Source: JAVDCA01 sp035293985 (GTDB lineage Bacteria; Pseudomonadota; Alphaproteobacteria; Rhizobiales; Xanthobacteraceae). Taken from it: a stretch of DNA of 64,000 nucleotides. The stretch covers positions 267,325-331,324 of the forward strand of contig DATGLS010000008.1 in NCBI GenBank assembly GCA_035293985.1, given 5' to 3'. This document shows positions 15,145-24,382 of the stretch, piece by piece (positions within the stretch are counted from its first letter, which is position 1; every line of letters starts with the position of its first letter). A program made the position numbers and the translations under genes. The notes below the pieces were generated by a model, which was not told where the DNA came from, did no database searches, and worked only from the letters and a program-made list of their open reading frames with translations.

Positions 15145-16623
15145 GTGGCAAGCGACGAAGTCAAGGCAGAGCTAGCCGACCTGCGCCGGCGCCTCGCCGA
15201 GGCCGAGGAGGCCCTGCGCGCGATTCACCAGGGCGAAGCCGACGCGCTGGTGGTGCGAGGACCTGATGGCCCGCAGGTCTTCACGCTGCGCGGCGCACAG
15301 GAGCCCTACCGCGTCCTGGTCGAGGGCATGCATGAAGGCGCGCTCACGGTTTCCGATGCGGGCGTGATCCTCTACTGCAACCAGCATTTCGCCGGGCTGG
15401 TCGGATCGCCGCTTGGGCAGATTGTCGGCCGGCCGCTGGCTCAGTTCGTCCCGGTGCAGGACGCGCAGGCGCTGCGGGCGCTGCTCGACGGCGGCGCCCG
15501 TGCCTCGATGCGCCGCGAGCTCAAATTGCAAGGCCGCGATGGGGTCATCCCGACGCTCACGGCCGCGAGCCCCATGGCGGACGACGACGCCTCCGCGGTC
15601 CTCCTGATCGTCACCGACCTCACGGCGCAGAAGCAGTCGGAGGAGATCGCAGCCGCCGAGCAGTTCGCGCGTTCGATCCTCGAGCAGGCGACCGACGTGG
15701 TGCTGGTTTGCCGCAGCTCGGGCGCCATCACCAATGCGAGCTGGGCGGCCGAACGTCTGTTCGGCCAGATGATCGTCGGCCAGCTCGCTCAACGCGCCTT
15801 GCCGCTGCAATTCGACGGCGCCGCATCAACCGAGGGGGCCTGGAAGGACATCCTCGCCGGCAAGCGCATCCGCGGCCTGGAAGCATGGATCTCCCGCGGC
15901 GGCCAACCGCGCCAGAGCTTCCTCGTGAGCGCCGGACCGCTGCACGACGACAGCAGCGGCGAGCGGATCGGCTTCATCCTGACGCTCACCGACATCAGCG
16001 AGCGCAAGCGCGCCGAGGAGCACCAGACCATGCTGGTGGCCGAGCTCAATCACCGAGTGAAGAACATCCTCGCGGTGGTGCAGTCGGTCGCGGCGCAGAC
16101 CGTGGCATCGTCGTCGACGCTGCCTCAGTTCCGCACGGCGTTCGAGGGGCGCGTGCGCGCCATCTCGCTCGCGCACGATATTCTCACCCAGCTGCGCTGG
16201 GGCGAGGTCGAGCTCGAGCACCTCGTGGCGCGCAGCCTCGCGCCCTATCGCGGCGAGCGCGTCTCCTGGTCGGGACCGACCGTGCGGCTCGCGGCGAGCA
16301 GCGTCGTTTCGCTCGCGATGGTGCTGCACGAGCTCTCCACCAACGCCGCGAAATACGGCGCTTTCGCCAACGAGCAAGGGCGGGTCGAGATCACCTGGCA
16401 GCGGCTCGAGGCCGACACGGCGGAGCTGATCTGGATCGAGCGCGGAGGCCCGACGGTTGCCGGCGAGCCGGTGCCGGGTTTCGGCAACAAGCTGATCTCG
16501 CGCGTGATCTCCTATGACTTGCAGGGACACGCGGCCATGCGATTCGACCCGGACGGGCTGCGCTGCCGCCTCACCTTCCGGGTTCCGACTGCGGTCGAGC
16601 GCGAGCAGGCCGCGGCCGAGTGA
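15145..16623 (+). CDS. PAS-containing HWE-family sensor histidine kinase
   Basis: A 492-residue cytosolic kinase starting at GTG. An N-terminal coiled stretch (residues 1-30) is followed by two PAS-like domains (about 55-165 and 170-290), the second ending in LTLTDISERKRAEEHQ. The phosphoacceptor block is LVAELNHRVKNILAVVQ with His303. The ATP-binding part has HELSTNAAKYGAFANEQG and the HWE signature LIWIERGGPTV, then FGNKLISRVISYDLQG. No membrane segments, so it senses an internal cue. HWE/HisKA_2 kinases commonly feed the general stress response; here the gene sits in the kai operon and faces a convergent receiver gene, its likely partner. Confidence 0.9.
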   Translation: MASDEVKAELADLRRRLAEAEEALRAIHQGEADALVVRGPDGPQVFTLRGAQEPYRVLVEGMHEGALTVSDAGVILYCNQHFAGLVGSPLGQIVGRPLAQFVPVQDAQALRALLDGGARASMRRELKLQGRDGVIPTLTAASPMADDDASAVLLIVTDLTAQKQSEEIAAAEQFARSILEQATDVVLVCRSSGAITNASWAAERLFGQMIVGQLAQRALPLQFDGAASTEGAWKDILAGKRIRGLEAWISRGGQPRQSFLVSAGPLHDDSSGERIGFILTLTDISERKRAEEHQTMLVAELNHRVKNILAVVQSVAAQTVASSSTLPQFRTAFEGRVRAISLAHDILTQLRWGEVELEHLVARSLAPYRGERVSWSGPTVRLAASSVVSLAMVLHELSTNAAKYGAFANEQGRVEITWQRLEADTAELIWIERGGPTVAGEPVPGFGNKLISRVISYDLQGHAAMRFDPDGLRCRLTFRVPTAVEREQAAAE

Positions 16624-16630
16624 ACTGCCG

Positions 16631-17035
16631 TCAGGCTGCTTTCACCAGGATCGTGCACATCCGCCGCAACGTCGCCTCGTCGAACGGCTTGGAGATGCGC
16701 GGCAGGTCGCGGAACGCCGGAGGAAACAAGGTCGCATCGTCGTAACCCGACGTGAGCATCACCGGAATCCCGCGGCGCATGATCTCCGGCAGTATCTCGA
16801 ACACCTGCCGCCCCCGGAGGTTTACGTCGAGCAACGCCCCGTCCACAGGCTCGGCCTCGATCACCTGCAGGATCTCGCGCACTTCCGACACCGGCCCGAC
16901 GACCTCGCAGCCGAAGCTCTCCAGCATGCTCTCGATGCCGATGGCGATCAGCGCCTCGTCCTCGGCCACGAGGATGCGGCGGTTGACCAGCGGCGAGAGC
17001 GATCGGGAAGGCAATTCGGACACGGGCATGTGCAC
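16631..17035 (-). CDS. Single-domain response regulator (receiver only)
   Basis: A 134-residue CheY-like protein from GTG 17035, or 132 from ATG 17029. Acidic pair Glu25-Asp26 (LVAEDEAL), phospho-acceptor Asp70 (GALLDVNLRG), Thr95 (VMLTSGYDD) and Lys116 (ISKPFDE) are all present. No output domain, so it would act by protein contact or phosphotransfer, like FixJ-less receivers coupled to HWE kinases. It is convergent to the HWE kinase gene with 7 bases between stops. An EcfG-like element lies upstream at 17071-17096. Confidence 0.9.
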   Translation of the reverse strand: MHMPVSELPSRSLSPLVNRRILVAEDEALIAIGIESMLESFGCEVVGPVSEVREILQVIEAEPVDGALLDVNLRGRQVFEILPEIMRRGIPVMLTSGYDDATLFPPAFRDLPRISKPFDEATLRRMCTILVKAA

Positions 17036-17070
17036 AGGCAGGCCCCACTGCTTGCGATGGACGATGCCTC

Positions 17071-17096
17071 AACTCGACCGCCGGAGGTAAAGTTCC
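17071..17096 (-). promoter_or_regulatory. EcfG-like promoter before the receiver gene
   Basis: On the minus strand, GGAAC (17096-17092), 17 bases, then AGTT (17074-17071): one mismatch to GGAAC-N16/17-CGTT. It points toward the receiver gene starting at 17035, giving a leader of about 30 bases. The match is weaker than the kaiC site but shares the regulon logic. Confidence 0.45.
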
Positions 17097-17143
17097 GGGG
17101 AGTGGCTGATTTCCTGGGGGAACGTGGCTGTCCCGCAACAGCG

Positions 17144-18142
17144 CTACTCGATCACCGGGCTGAACAATTGGCCGCCGCTAGCGGGTGCGGCATTGGGCGC
17201 CGGTTGCAATCGCAGCGCCGATCCGCCGCCGAGGTTGCGCTCGAACACGTCCCGATAGGTTCCGATCGCTTTGATGGCGCGCGCCTGCCAGCCGGGGCTC
17301 GGGCCGAGCTCGGCGAGCGGCGCCGGCATTGCGTCGGCGCCGCCGGTGAGCCATTTGCCCGGCGGGCGGTCGGCCGCGATCAGCGTGTAGACCGTCCAGG
17401 CAACGATCGCCGACCACGCGCCGTCCTGGATGCTGGTGGCGGCGAGAATGGGATAGCTCAGCAGCGGCTCCGGCAGGATTCGGCTCGCGAGGTTGTTGGC
17501 ACCCCGCGCTGTGCGCTCCTGGCGCAGCGCCGCGAGCGCCGTGGCCTCGCCGGCGACCGCGTGACATCGCTGCACGTTGTAGGCATCGAGCATCTCGCCG
17601 TCCTCGCTGAACGGCACCGGCCGCCAGCGCCTGGCGTGTGCGTCGAAGAAGGCAGGCAGGCTGCGCTCGAGCGGCGAGCCGCTCATGAAGCAGATGCCGG
17701 CGTCGCCCGAAAGATCCATCACATGCCGCTCCGGCGCGGCGGCCGGAATCATCAGCGCGTGGCTTTCGATGAAGATCGCTGGACCCGGAATGATGCGCCC
17801 GCTGAGGCGATGGTCGTGGATTTCGGTTCCAGTGAGGAACGCGATGTCATCCGTCATCCCGGCCAACAACTCTTCCTCGCCTGCGCCAGCGTAGACGTGG
17901 AACGAGATTTTGTCGGCGCTCCCCAAGACCGCGACCGCGACGGCGCGGCAGATGTCGACCTCGAGACCTTTCCACGTGTTGCCGTCGCTCGCCGCGAGGC
18001 CCGGCCGCGCGAACCCGCCGCATTCGACGCTGCCACGAGCCTTGACGCGATCGAGGACGCTGCCGGCGACGGCGCGCTCGCACGCGGCGCACGTCACGCC
18101 GACGAGCAACAGCATGGCGACCGCCGGCGCGAGACGCTTCAT
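17144..18142 (-). CDS. Amino-acid ABC transporter binding protein (AapJ/BztA-like)
   Basis: A 332-residue exported protein. The signal peptide (MKRLAPAVAMLLLVGVTCAAC, with two Cys after the hydrophobic core) may be a lipoprotein-type leader. The mature region begins with VLDRVKARGSVECGGF and GNTWKGLEVDICRAVAVAVLG, matching general L-amino-acid binding proteins, and GTYRDVFERNLGGGSALRL near the C-terminus is the AapJ-type end. ATG 18142 was chosen for this leader. No permease or ATPase is nearby, so it is an orphan or works with a transporter elsewhere. Several solvent-facing regions look diverged, so the ligand is uncertain. Confidence 0.72.
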   Translation of the reverse strand: MKRLAPAVAMLLLVGVTCAACERAVAGSVLDRVKARGSVECGGFARPGLAASDGNTWKGLEVDICRAVAVAVLGSADKISFHVYAGAGEEELLAGMTDDIAFLTGTEIHDHRLSGRIIPGPAIFIESHALMIPAAAPERHVMDLSGDAGICFMSGSPLERSLPAFFDAHARRWRPVPFSEDGEMLDAYNVQRCHAVAGEATALAALRQERTARGANNLASRILPEPLLSYPILAATSIQDGAWSAIVAWTVYTLIAADRPPGKWLTGGADAMPAPLAELGPSPGWQARAIKAIGTYRDVFERNLGGGSALRLQPAPNAAPASGGQLFSPVIE

Positions 18143-18164
18143 CGCAGGTGCCACGGGGACGGCG

Positions 18165-20378
18165 TCAATTCCGCTCCGGCAGGGTTTGCGGCAACGCATT
18201 GAAGCCCTTCACGTCGACCGTCGCGCCGCCTTTGACCGTGAATGTCACCGGCCCCGGAACGACCGACCGGATGCCCTGCCGCCAATCCTCCGGCACCATG
18301 CCGATCGCGTTGCAGCCGTCGCCGCCGTAATGCGGCAGGGTGCGCACGATATGCGGGTCGATCATCGCGAGCCGTGCCGGCAGCAGCGGCGCCTCGCCGC
18401 GCAGACGCTTGGGCGAGAAGCCGGACAGCAGGTTGTCGGTGATCTCGGAGGGAATGTCGCGCGGGCCGAGGTGCTCCTGCTTGAAGCCGGCCGGTCCGAG
18501 GGCGTTGAAGCCCGGCGAGTTGCCCTTCTCGAGCGCCTCCTTTTCGTCCGGCAAGGAGGCGAGCGCCGGCAGGCCGAAGATCGCGTTGATCGTCTCGATG
18601 ATCGCGTTGTGGTCGCCTTCCGCATGCGCGACCGCGTGCCCCCGCGCATACGGCGAGATCAGCAGCAGCGGCACGCGGATGCCGCGCGAGAGCACCTTGC
18701 GGTCGGGGCCGTACGACATCACGCGCGGCGGCACGTGGTCGTAGAAGCCGTCCGACTCGTCGTAGGTGATGATGATCGCACTCTGCGACCACAGGCGCGG
18801 ATTGCCCGCGATGGCGTTGATCACCTTCGCCATCATGGCCTCGGCGAGCTGGCGGTCGCTGTAGGCCGGATGGTCGTCGTCGCCGTTCTTGGCCGCCTGC
18901 ACCCAGGCGATGTCGTCCTTGGTGAGGCTCGGGTTGGTGCCGACCGGCGAGAGGAGGTGCTGCTGGTTGAGGAAGCCGCCGCGAATGTAGAACACGCCAC
19001 CGTCGCGGAATTTATCGTTGTCGATGTCGTGGAAGAAATCGTCGAGCCCGCGCAGGTGCTGGTTCGCAACACCCGGCGTGTTGGCGACGTAGCCGAAATA
19101 GGCTGGACCATTGTGGTGGAAGACGTAGGAATTGTGCGAGGCCGTGCCGGTGCCGACGAAGACGCGGCCGTCGCCCGGCGATATCTCGCCCAATGCATCG
19201 GTGCGCTCGAACCCGTATCCCTCCTGGTACCAGCCCCAATGGACCGGCGGGTCGTTCCTGGCGGCGATATGCGCAATGTCGTGCTGGATGTCGGCGAGGT
19301 CGCTCTTCGGATTGCCATCGCTCAGGTTGCCGGCCAATTCGGCCGCGATGCGCCTGCCCATGAAGGTCAGCGGCAGGGTCGCGAAGGTGAGATTGGTGGC
19401 GACCGGCTGGTTGGGGCTGAAGTAGTCGTCAGGCCGGCTCGCGGGCTGGCGCGCATTGCCACCGGTCCTGTCGAGCTGCGAGCCATAGAAAGGCTGCTCG
19501 TCCTTGATGAGCGGCACGCCGATGGTCGTTCCGGCCGCGTAGGATTGCCCGGCGAAGACGCCGGCGGGAACGACGCCGGCCGGGTAGTTGTGCGCGTCCG
19601 CGAAATCCTTCGGATCCGTCGCATGCTTGACCCACTGGGTCTCGCCGGACTGCCCCGCGATCATGGCGATCGCATTCGGCGTCGACGGCGTGTCCTCGGT
19701 CGCGAAGATGTTGTCGAAGATCGTGAAGTGGTTCGCCCAGTTCCAGAAGAACGGAATCGTGTCGCAATCGATATGCGACATGACGAGGCGCGAATACTGC
19801 ACCCCGGTGGCGATCGGGCCGGGCGGATTTACTACGCCGCGCCGGGTGTGATTGTCGTACTCATCCTGGGCGAACCCGTCCATTGCGGCGATGTTGTCGG
19901 CGCCGACGTCGATCTTCGCCGCCAGTGCCGCATGCTGATGATCGACGCTGTCGACCGCGCTCGCCCCCTGCAGCGGACCGATGCGGAAGGGCGTGACTTT
20001 ATACCCGATGCCGGCGTCCGCATCGTTCACGGTCTGGGTGAAGCCGGGCGTATCGGCAGGTGCGCGCACCTGGTCGATCCCGTCCTTGTAGCCGTCCGAA
20101 TAGATCCCGTTCACGCCCGGGAAGGTGCCGAACTCGTTGTCGAACGAATGGTTCTCGTTGAAGATCACGAACACGTATTTGATCTTCCGCCGCAGCAGCT
20201 CGGTCATCTGCGCGGGCGCGATGGGAGGATCGTCGTCCGGCGCGACAAATACCGAGGCCATGTCGACCGGGACCGAAGGCTGCGCCGTGACGCCTCTCAG
20301 CCCGCTCGCGAGGGCTGCCGGCGGCAGCACCAGCGCCGCGGCCGTCAATGCGGTGCACGATTTGAGCCTGAGTCGCAT
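18165..20378 (-). CDS. Secreted phosphoesterase (acid phosphatase/phospholipase C family)
   Basis: A 737-residue exported protein with a signal peptide (MRLRLKSCTALTAAALVLPP). The alkaline-phosphatase-like metal site is visible as FVIFNENHSFDNEFGTFPG at the N-terminus, SHIDCDTIPFFWNW in the middle and IITYDESDGFYDHVPPR toward the C-terminus, with RVPLLLISPYARG following. This order is that of bacterial phospholipase C/AcpA-type phosphoesterases that release phosphate from lipids or organic esters in the periplasm. ATG 20378 has GGGAGGG upstream. It is 22 bases from the downstream amino-acid binding protein gene, so they may be cotranscribed. The substrate cannot be told from sequence. Confidence 0.82.
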   Translation of the reverse strand: MRLRLKSCTALTAAALVLPPAALASGLRGVTAQPSVPVDMASVFVAPDDDPPIAPAQMTELLRRKIKYVFVIFNENHSFDNEFGTFPGVNGIYSDGYKDGIDQVRAPADTPGFTQTVNDADAGIGYKVTPFRIGPLQGASAVDSVDHQHAALAAKIDVGADNIAAMDGFAQDEYDNHTRRGVVNPPGPIATGVQYSRLVMSHIDCDTIPFFWNWANHFTIFDNIFATEDTPSTPNAIAMIAGQSGETQWVKHATDPKDFADAHNYPAGVVPAGVFAGQSYAAGTTIGVPLIKDEQPFYGSQLDRTGGNARQPASRPDDYFSPNQPVATNLTFATLPLTFMGRRIAAELAGNLSDGNPKSDLADIQHDIAHIAARNDPPVHWGWYQEGYGFERTDALGEISPGDGRVFVGTGTASHNSYVFHHNGPAYFGYVANTPGVANQHLRGLDDFFHDIDNDKFRDGGVFYIRGGFLNQQHLLSPVGTNPSLTKDDIAWVQAAKNGDDDHPAYSDRQLAEAMMAKVINAIAGNPRLWSQSAIIITYDESDGFYDHVPPRVMSYGPDRKVLSRGIRVPLLLISPYARGHAVAHAEGDHNAIIETINAIFGLPALASLPDEKEALEKGNSPGFNALGPAGFKQEHLGPRDIPSEITDNLLSGFSPKRLRGEAPLLPARLAMIDPHIVRTLPHYGGDGCNAIGMVPEDWRQGIRSVVPGPVTFTVKGGATVDVKGFNALPQTLPERN

Positions 20379-20491
20379 GCGTACCCTCCCCGGAGAGATT
20401 CGAATCGCAATCAACGTGATTATTGCATCCGAGGCCTGATGCAAATGCGTGACCGCGCGCCCGCGACCGTACGCTCGGTTATCCGCCCTCC

Positions 20492-22216
20492 TCAGTGAAT
20501 CTCCGGCTCCGGAATGCTCTCGCCCGCCAGCAGATAGTCGAAATCGCAGCCTTCGTCGGCCTGGCCGATATGGGCCGAGAACATCGCGCCGTAGCCGCGC
20601 GGATAGCGCGGCGGGGGTTGCTGCCATTGCGACTTTCGCCGCGCCAGCTCCTCGTCCGAGACGTGCAGGTGAATGCTGCGCGCCGCGACGTCGACCTCGA
20701 CCTCGTCGCCGGTCTGCACGAAGGCGAGCGGGCCGCCGACATAGCTCTCGGGGGCGACGTGCAGAATGCAGGCGCCATAGCTCGTGCCGCTCATGCGGCC
20801 GTCGGAGATTCGCAGCATGTCGCGGATGCCGGCCTTCACGAGCTTCTTCGGGATCGGCAGCTGGCCCCATTCGGGCATGCCGGGCCCGCCCTTGGGGCCG
20901 GCGTTCTTGAGCACCAGCACGTGGTCCGGCGTGACGTCGAGATCGTCGCGCTCGACCTCGCGCGCCATGTGATTGTAGTCCTCGAACGCGATCACACGCC
21001 CGCGATGCTTCAGGAGGCGCTTGTCGGCGGCGGTCGGCTTCATCACGCAGCCGCGCGGCGCGAGATTGCCGGTCAGCACCGCGGTCGCGCCGGCGGTCGA
21101 CACCGGATCGGACAGCGGGCGGATCACGGGGCGCAGATAGACCTGCGCACCGCGTAGATTCTCGCCCACGGTCTGGCCCGATACCGTCACACAGGAGAGA
21201 TCGAGCCGCTCGGCGAGCTCGAACATCAGTGCGCGCAGCCCGCCCGCATAGTAGAAATCCTCCATCAGGTATTTGCCGGACGGGCGGATATTGGCGAGCA
21301 CCGGGATCTCGCGCGAGATCTGATCGAACCGCGCCATGTCGAGCGGGATGCCGGCGCGGCGCGCCATCGCGACCAGGTGGATGATCGCGTTGGTCGAGCC
21401 TCCCATCGCCATGTGCACGCGGATCGCGTTGTCGAAGGCGGCCGGCGTGAGGATGCGCGACGGCGTCAGGTCCTCCCACACCATGTCGACGATGCGCCGG
21501 CCCGCAGCCGCGCACATGCGCGCATGGTTGGCGTCGGGTGCCGGGATCGACGAGGCGCCGGGCAGCGCGAGGCCGAGCGCCTCGGTGATCGCCATCATTG
21601 TCGCGGCCGTTCCCATCACCATGCAGGTGCCGAAGCTGCGCGAGATGCCGCTCTCGATCTCGCTCCAGTCGCTCTCCGTGATGTTCCCGGCTCGCTTCTC
21701 GTCCCAGTATTTCCACGCGTCCGAGCCCGAGCCGAGCGTCTCGCCACGCCAGTTGCCGCGCAGCATCGGGCCCGCCGGCACGTAGATCGCCGGAATGCCC
21801 ATGCTGACCGCGCCCATGACCAAGCCGGGCGTGGTCTTGTCGCAGCCGCCCATCAGCACGGCGCCGTCGATCGGATGGCTGCGCAAGAGCTCCTCGGCCT
21901 CCATGGCGAGGAAGTTGCGATAGAGCATGGTCGACGGTTTTACGAATGGTTCGGCGAGCGACATCGCCGGCAGCTCGAGCGGAAAGCCGCCGGCCTGCAG
22001 CACGCCGCGTTTCACATCCTCGGCACGGGCGCGCAGGTGGCCGTGGCAGGCGTTGATGTCGCTCCACGTATTGATGATGCCGATCACCGGCTTGCCGCCC
22101 CAGTCGGGCTGGTCGAAGCCCATCTGGCGCAGCCGCGAGCGATGGCCGAACGAGCGCAGGTCGTTGACGCCTAGCCAGCGATGGCTGCGTAGATCTTCAA
22201 CTTTTTTGCGATTCAT
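20492..22216 (-). CDS. IlvD/Edd-family dehydratase (probable sugar-acid dehydratase)
   Basis: A 574-residue Fe-S dehydratase. Cluster ligands are in NTWSDINACHG, MGGCDKTTPG and SFGTCMVMGTA; the C-terminal GRMSGTSYGACILHV is also conserved. Length, the LRSHRWLGVNDLRSFGHRSR leader and the PPPRYPRGYGAMFSAHIGQADEGCDFDYL tail fit the L-arabinonate/xylonate/galactonate dehydratase branch rather than IlvD of branched-chain synthesis. ATG 22216 was chosen; a TTG at 22222 adds two residues. A TctC-type receptor gene follows upstream on the same strand, consistent with uptake and use of an organic or sugar acid. Exact substrate unknown. Confidence 0.83.
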   Translation of the reverse strand: MNRKKVEDLRSHRWLGVNDLRSFGHRSRLRQMGFDQPDWGGKPVIGIINTWSDINACHGHLRARAEDVKRGVLQAGGFPLELPAMSLAEPFVKPSTMLYRNFLAMEAEELLRSHPIDGAVLMGGCDKTTPGLVMGAVSMGIPAIYVPAGPMLRGNWRGETLGSGSDAWKYWDEKRAGNITESDWSEIESGISRSFGTCMVMGTAATMMAITEALGLALPGASSIPAPDANHARMCAAAGRRIVDMVWEDLTPSRILTPAAFDNAIRVHMAMGGSTNAIIHLVAMARRAGIPLDMARFDQISREIPVLANIRPSGKYLMEDFYYAGGLRALMFELAERLDLSCVTVSGQTVGENLRGAQVYLRPVIRPLSDPVSTAGATAVLTGNLAPRGCVMKPTAADKRLLKHRGRVIAFEDYNHMAREVERDDLDVTPDHVLVLKNAGPKGGPGMPEWGQLPIPKKLVKAGIRDMLRISDGRMSGTSYGACILHVAPESYVGGPLAFVQTGDEVEVDVAARSIHLHVSDEELARRKSQWQQPPPRYPRGYGAMFSAHIGQADEGCDFDYLLAGESIPEPEIH

Positions 22217-22250
22217 ATGCAATGGATCCTCTCAAATCCGTCCTGCGCGA

Positions 22251-22357
22251 GCTTGTCTCGCCCATCCCCGGCTTTGCACGGAAGAAGACGTGGATGGCGG
22301 ACATAGGTCGTCCCGAAGGGGCGCCGTTCTTCCAACGGCTATGCCCGGCCATGACGA
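22251..22357. repeat. Long palindromic intergenic repeat, family B copy 1
   Basis: The segment carries the family B hallmarks AAGACGTGGATGGC and CCCGGCCATGACG but is degenerate: its left arm is only partly complementary to the right. It separates the TctC-like gene and the dehydratase gene. Better copies are at 28766-28855 and 60516-60595. Confidence 0.6.
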
Positions 22358-22381
22358 CAAAACCAATTTTGCAGGCGCGTC

Positions 22382-23356
22382 CTACTCCACCTTGGCGCCT
22401 GAGAACTCCACCACCTTCTTCCACTTGGCGACCTCGTCGGCCATCACCTTGCCGAAATCGGCCGGCGTGCCGGGCATCGGCGTGCCGCCGAGCTGGGCGA
22501 GGCGCTCGATCATCTTCGGATCCTTGAGCACCTCGTTGACCGCCTTGTTGAGCTTGTCGATCACGTCCTGCGGCGTGCCCTTCGGCACCGCGATGCCGAA
22601 CCAGGCGCTCGCCTCGTAGCCCGGCACGGTCTCGGCGACGGTCGGCACGTCGGGCAGCGTCGCCGATCGCTTGTCGGTCGTGACGGCAAGCGCGCGCAGC
22701 TTGCCGCCCTGGATATACCCGATCGACGAGGGCATGTTGTCGAACATCACGTCGACGGTGCCCGCCATCAGGTCGGTGAGCGCCGGGCCGGCGCCGCGAT
22801 AGGGCACGTGCGCCATCTTGATGCCGGTCATCGACATCAGGAGCTCGCCGGACATGTGCACCGAGGTGCCGGTGCCGGACGAGGCCATGTTGACCTTGCC
22901 GGGATGCGCCTTGGCATAGGCGATGAATTCGGCGACGTTCTTCGCCGGGAAGCTCGGCGTCACCTCCATCACGTTGGGCACGCGCGCGAGACCGGCGACC
23001 GGCGCGAAGTCCTTGAGGATGTCGAACTTGAGGTTCTTGTAGAGCGTCTGGTTGATGCCGTTCGCCGGATTGACCAGCAGCAGCGTGTAGCCGTCCGGCG
23101 CCGAGCGGGCGACGTATTCGGTGCCGATATTGTTGCCGCCGCCCGGCCGGTTCTCGATCACGAAGGTCTGGCCGAGCTTCTCGGAGAGAGCGTTGCCGAC
23201 GAGGCGCGCCAGGATGTCGGTCGTGCCTGCGGGCGGATAGGGCGTGATCCAATGCACCGGGCGATCCGGATAGCCGGCGGCGAGCGCAGGGCCGGCGCTC
23301 GCGAGAGACAACACCGCCACAAAGCAACCGGACGCGATCGAGCTCTTCATTCCCAT
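22382..23356 (-). CDS. TctC/Bug-family tripartite tricarboxylate transporter receptor
   Basis: A 324-residue periplasmic receptor. Signal peptide MGMKSSIASGCFVAVLSLAS ends near AAGYPDRPVHWITPY; the family core follows as PYPPAGTTDILARLVG, ENRPGGGNNIGTEYVARSAPDG and FDNMPSSIGYIQGGKLRALAVT. ATG 23356 has GAGAGG upstream; ATG 23350 is the alternative. Such receptors bind carboxylates; the TctA/TctB membrane subunits are absent, as is common for expanded Bug families. The adjacent IlvD/Edd dehydratase suggests an aldonic-acid type ligand (inference). Confidence 0.88.
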   Translation of the reverse strand: MGMKSSIASGCFVAVLSLASAGPALAAGYPDRPVHWITPYPPAGTTDILARLVGNALSEKLGQTFVIENRPGGGNNIGTEYVARSAPDGYTLLLVNPANGINQTLYKNLKFDILKDFAPVAGLARVPNVMEVTPSFPAKNVAEFIAYAKAHPGKVNMASSGTGTSVHMSGELLMSMTGIKMAHVPYRGAGPALTDLMAGTVDVMFDNMPSSIGYIQGGKLRALAVTTDKRSATLPDVPTVAETVPGYEASAWFGIAVPKGTPQDVIDKLNKAVNEVLKDPKMIERLAQLGGTPMPGTPADFGKVMADEVAKWKKVVEFSGAKVE

Positions 23357-23470
23357 GTCATTCCTCTCCGCCGTCCCGCCATGGGCCGACATCGGGCCGG
23401 CGGGCGCACTGTTCAGGCTTGTTTCTTCGGCCGGCCAAACTACGCGGCGCGGACCAGCCAATACAAGCGC

Positions 23471-24346
23471 CTATTCGGGCGTGGCCAGTGTGATCGCGGC
23501 GATCAGCCGCGCTGCCGCCGCATCGATCGCGAGCCCCGACGTATCGACCGTCGCGTGTGCGCGCGCATAGAGCGGCTCGCGGCTCGTGAGGATCGCGCGC
23601 AGCTCCTGCATGGCGGTCGGATCGTCGGCCATCGGGCGCAGGTCGCCCTGCTGGCGCACGCGCGCCATGTGCTCGGCCGGCGCCGCTTTGAGCCAGATGG
23701 TGTGGAACGAGGCGAGCAGCAGATCGAAGGTGAGCGGCTCCGCGACGATGCCGCCGCCGGTCGCGACGATCATGGCGCCGGGGCGCGCCGTGAGCTCGCG
23801 CAGCATCGCCTGCTCCCGGCGACGAAACCCTTCCTGACCGTAGAGAGCGAGAATCTCAGGCGTCGAGAGCCCATGCGCGCGCTCGATCTCCTTGTCGAGC
23901 TCGATGAAGGCACGGCCGAGCCGCTCGGCCGCGATGCGCCCGAGCGTCGACTTGCCGGCGCCGCGCAAGCCGATCAATGCGACGCGATCGGCGCGGGTGC
24001 GCTCGCCTGCCGCGGCCGGAGCGCCGCCCGACAGAACCTCTCGCGCGCGCGTGATCTGGGCGGGGGATGCCGCGCGCATCAGATCGCGGATGATCGGCCA
24101 GTCCGGCGATGCGGTGTCGTCGACCAGCAGGTCCTCGACCCGAATTCCCATGCCGGCGGCGGCGCGCCGCAACAGCTTGATCGAGACGTTGCCCTTCCCG
24201 CTTTCGAGCTGCGCGATATAGCGCTCGGAAATTCCCGACACCCGCGCCAGCACCTTGCGCGACATGCCGCGCAGCGCCCGCATGTGGCGCACGCGCCGGC
24301 CGAGGGCAGCGAGAAATTCCTGTTCGTCGGTGGAGCGGGCTTCCAT
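23471..24346 (-). CDS. boxR: BoxR/BzdR-type regulator: XRE HTH fused to shikimate-kinase-like domain
   Basis: A 291-residue two-domain regulator. Residues about 10-70 are an XRE helix-turn-helix (LGRRVRHMRALRGMSRKVLARVSGISERYI). Residues about 115-280 resemble shikimate kinase, with Walker A GLRGAGKSTLG and VATGGGIVAEP. This architecture is that of BzdR/BoxR, repressors of benzoyl-CoA pathways that respond to benzoyl-CoA bound in the kinase-like domain. It is divergent from the benzoate-CoA ligase gene, 150 bases away. ATG 24346 gives the canonical N-terminus. A TGCA-N6-TGCA site, the motif reported for BzdR, occurs at the boxC promoter. Confidence 0.9.
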   Translation of the reverse strand: MEARSTDEQEFLAALGRRVRHMRALRGMSRKVLARVSGISERYIAQLESGKGNVSIKLLRRAAAGMGIRVEDLLVDDTASPDWPIIRDLMRAASPAQITRAREVLSGGAPAAAGERTRADRVALIGLRGAGKSTLGRIAAERLGRAFIELDKEIERAHGLSTPEILALYGQEGFRRREQAMLRELTARPGAMIVATGGGIVAEPLTFDLLLASFHTIWLKAAPAEHMARVRQQGDLRPMADDPTAMQELRAILTSREPLYARAHATVDTSGLAIDAAAARLIAAITLATPE

Positions 24347-24382
24347 GCGGGCGATCGGGTGGCGATTTCGACGATATGCGCG

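Noticed and set aside
12698..17035. A KaiA gene or a classical circadian oscillator
   Set aside because: No KaiA-like sequence is present and the KaiC C-terminal tail differs, so only a KaiBC-type timer is claimed.
18165..22067. A very long minus-strand open frame spanning the phosphoesterase and dehydratase genes
   Set aside because: Only the part from 20378 downstream has protein-like sequence; the upstream half is an alternate frame of the dehydratase gene, an effect of high GC.
20492..22216. Assignment as ilvD (dihydroxy-acid dehydratase of branched-chain synthesis)
   Set aside because: The leader and C-terminal tail fit the sugar-acid dehydratase branch and the neighbours are catabolic, so the symbol was withheld.
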